From: Parvibaculum indicum
Lineage (GTDB): Bacteria > Pseudomonadota > Alphaproteobacteria > Parvibaculales > Parvibaculaceae
NCBI RefSeq assembly: GCF_011762095.1
Contig: NZ_JAASQO010000011.1
Location: 62,001 to 126,000, forward strand
Direction of reading: 5' to 3'
DNA: 64,000 nt
Notes under the pieces: generated by a model
Told to the model about the DNA's origin: nothing
Databases searched by the model: none
The model's input: the letters and a program-made list of their open reading frames with translations, nothing else
In this document: positions 62,709 through 64,000 of the stretch, piece after piece
How the letters are laid out: each line of letters begins with the position of its first letter
Numbering within the stretch: position 1 is the stretch's first letter
Position numbers and translations under genes: made by a program

Positions 62709-63941
62709 ATGCGAATGCCCGAACATGGAACCGCCTGGGACGTGCTGCGCCAGGAGATGCTGGAGCGCGGCAGGAACGACGTGAAATGGCGCGAGGGCAA
62801 GACCGCGGTCTATGTGTTCAATGCCGGCGAGGACGTGGCGCAGGTCCAGAAGGAGGCCTACACCATGTATATGTCGGAGAACGGCCTCGGCCCGCTCGCC
62901 TTTCCCAGCCTGAAGCAGATGGAAGACGAAGTCATCGCCATGGGGCTCGGCCTGCTGCACGGGCCGGACGGCGCGGTCGGCAACATCACCTCGGGCGGCA
63001 CCGACAGCATCAACATGGCGGTCAAGGCGGCGCGCGACTATGGCCGCCAGGTGAAGGGCATGACCGGCACCCTGAACATCGTCGCCCCCTGGTCGGCGCA
63101 TCCCGCCTTCGACAAGGCGGCGAAGATGATGGAACTGGAAATCCGCCGCGTGCCGGTCGGCGACGACCTCAAGGCCGATGTGGCGGCCATGGCCGAAAAG
63201 ATCGACGGCAGCACCATCATGCTCGTCGGTTCCGCTCCCTGCTTCCCCTACGGCCTCATCGACCCCATCGAGGCGCTCGGCAAGCTCGCCGAGGAAAAGG
63301 ATGTCTGGATGCATGTCGATGCCTGTGTCGGCGGCTATATCGCACCTTTCGTGCGCATGAATGGCGGCGACGTCCCGCCTTTCGACTTCGAGGTGCCGGG
63401 CGTCAAATCCATGTCGGCGGATCTGCACAAATACGGCTATTGCGCCAAGGGCGCCTCGACCGTTCTTTACCGCTCCGAAGAGCTGCGGTCCTACATGATC
63501 TTCGACTGCGACAACTGGCCGGGCGGGCGCATGGTCACGCCCACGCTGGCCGGCACCCGGCCCGGCGGCGCCATCGCGGCGGCCTGGGCCGTGATGAATT
63601 TCCTCGGCGTCGAGGGCTACCGCGCCAAGCACAAGCTCGTCACCGATGCACGCAAGAAGATCGAAGCGGGCGTGAAGAAGCTCGGCTTCCATATTCTCGG
63701 GCACCCCCAGCTCGGCATCGTCGCCTTCGGCCATGACGAGGTCGACCCGATGGCCGTCTGGGGCAAGATGTTCGAGCGCGGCTGGTTCACTTCCGTGTCG
63801 ACCAAGCCCGCTGGCCTTCACCTGATGCTCTCTCCCTTCCATGCGCAGGTGGCCGACACCTATCTTGCGGACATCGAATGGGCGCTCGGCGAGGTAAAAA
63901 CCGGCAATAAGGGCGAAAAGCGCGAAGCCCGCTACAGCTGA
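62709..63941 (+). CDS. PLP-dependent decarboxylase/lyase, sphingosine-1-phosphate lyase-like
   Basis: A 410-aa group II PLP-dependent decarboxylase-family enzyme. It has GNITSGGTDSINMAVKAAR (cofactor phosphate site), a VHVDACVGGYIAPF-type segment (Asp204) and the Schiff-base lysine Lys241 in SADLHKYGYCAKG. This lysine context is that of sphingosine-1-phosphate lyase (DPL1) and not of glutamate or tyrosine decarboxylases. It may cleave a long-chain base phosphate or a similar amino alcohol; the true substrate is unproven. The frame is open to 62637, but the ATG at 62709 after GAGGGGA is preferred. Confidence 0.85.
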   Translation: MRMPEHGTAWDVLRQEMLERGRNDVKWREGKTAVYVFNAGEDVAQVQKEAYTMYMSENGLGPLAFPSLKQMEDEVIAMGLGLLHGPDGAVGNITSGGTDSINMAVKAARDYGRQVKGMTGTLNIVAPWSAHPAFDKAAKMMELEIRRVPVGDDLKADVAAMAEKIDGSTIMLVGSAPCFPYGLIDPIEALGKLAEEKDVWMHVDACVGGYIAPFVRMNGGDVPPFDFEVPGVKSMSADLHKYGYCAKGASTVLYRSEELRSYMIFDCDNWPGGRMVTPTLAGTRPGGAIAAAWAVMNFLGVEGYRAKHKLVTDARKKIEAGVKKLGFHILGHPQLGIVAFGHDEVDPMAVWGKMFERGWFTSVSTKPAGLHLMLSPFHAQVADTYLADIEWALGEVKTGNKGEKREARYS

Positions 63942-64000
63942 CCCTGCGGCACCCCCTTTTCGGCATTCTTCCGCCTGCTACACTCCTCCCAAAGACATAA

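Overview
The window is GC-rich chromosomal DNA with alphaproteobacterial gene content: betaine-lipid genes btaA/btaB, a hemP-led hmu heme operon, TauD-type dioxygenases, DUF1329, DUF2147 and DUF882 proteins, glutaryl-CoA dehydrogenase and two nitronate monooxygenases. A Parvibaculum-like or other Rhizobiales-related genome would fit, but that placement is inference from gene content. I see no rRNA, insertion sequence, prophage, integrase or CRISPR array. Gene starts given here follow ribosome-binding sites and often differ from the longest open frame.

Layout. 1-17.4 kb, catabolism and its local regulators: a TauD dioxygenase (cut by the window edge) divergent from an MhpR-like IclR regulator with a probable CTG start; a GH5 glycosidase; two serine beta-lactamase/esterase-fold hydrolases around a small unknown protein; a DMT exporter; two more TauD dioxygenases; a Crp/Fnr regulator; two nitronate monooxygenases; two LysR regulators; a 36-aa membrane peptide; an NAD(P)-binding epimerase-like protein; and gcdH. 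Several divergent pairs carry good inverted repeats between them. 17.5-24.1 kb, envelope: DUF882, an L,D-transpeptidase, btaB-btaA with a candidate Pho box, a DUF2147 protein and a DUF1329 protein.

24.7-34.5 kb, export: a heterodimeric ABC exporter whose first subunit is frameshifted near its C-terminus, an unknown anchored protein, and a MarR regulator facing an RND pump (membrane fusion protein plus AcrB-type transporter) across a perfect 24-nt palindrome. 35-41.4 kb: the heme operon hemP-hmuR-hmuS-hmuT-hmuU-hmuV, all on the minus strand, with a Fur-like site upstream of hemP. 41.7-55.7 kb: a complete type I secretion locus in the order TolC-like outer-membrane protein, 3039-aa Ig-repeat adhesin with a C-type-lectin-like domain near its C-terminus, ABC permease/ATPase, HlyD-type adaptor. 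An AT-rich control region separates it from a divergent LysR gene.

57-64 kb: divergent tRNA-Gln and tRNA-Pro, a glutathione S-transferase, a GNAT acetyltransferase, a cobalamin riboswitch ahead of a btuB-type receptor broken by one in-frame stop, an enoyl-CoA hydratase, a small Cys-rich exported protein, and a sphingosine-phosphate-lyase-like PLP enzyme.

The most notable points are the lectin-tipped giant adhesin and its control region, the interrupted riboswitch-controlled btuB, the ABC exporter frameshift, the perfect palindromes beside the MarR and Crp genes, the btaAB/Pho-box arrangement, and the overlooked 36-aa membrane peptide. Remaining intergenic gaps, including 62440-62708 and 63942-64000, show nothing I can support.
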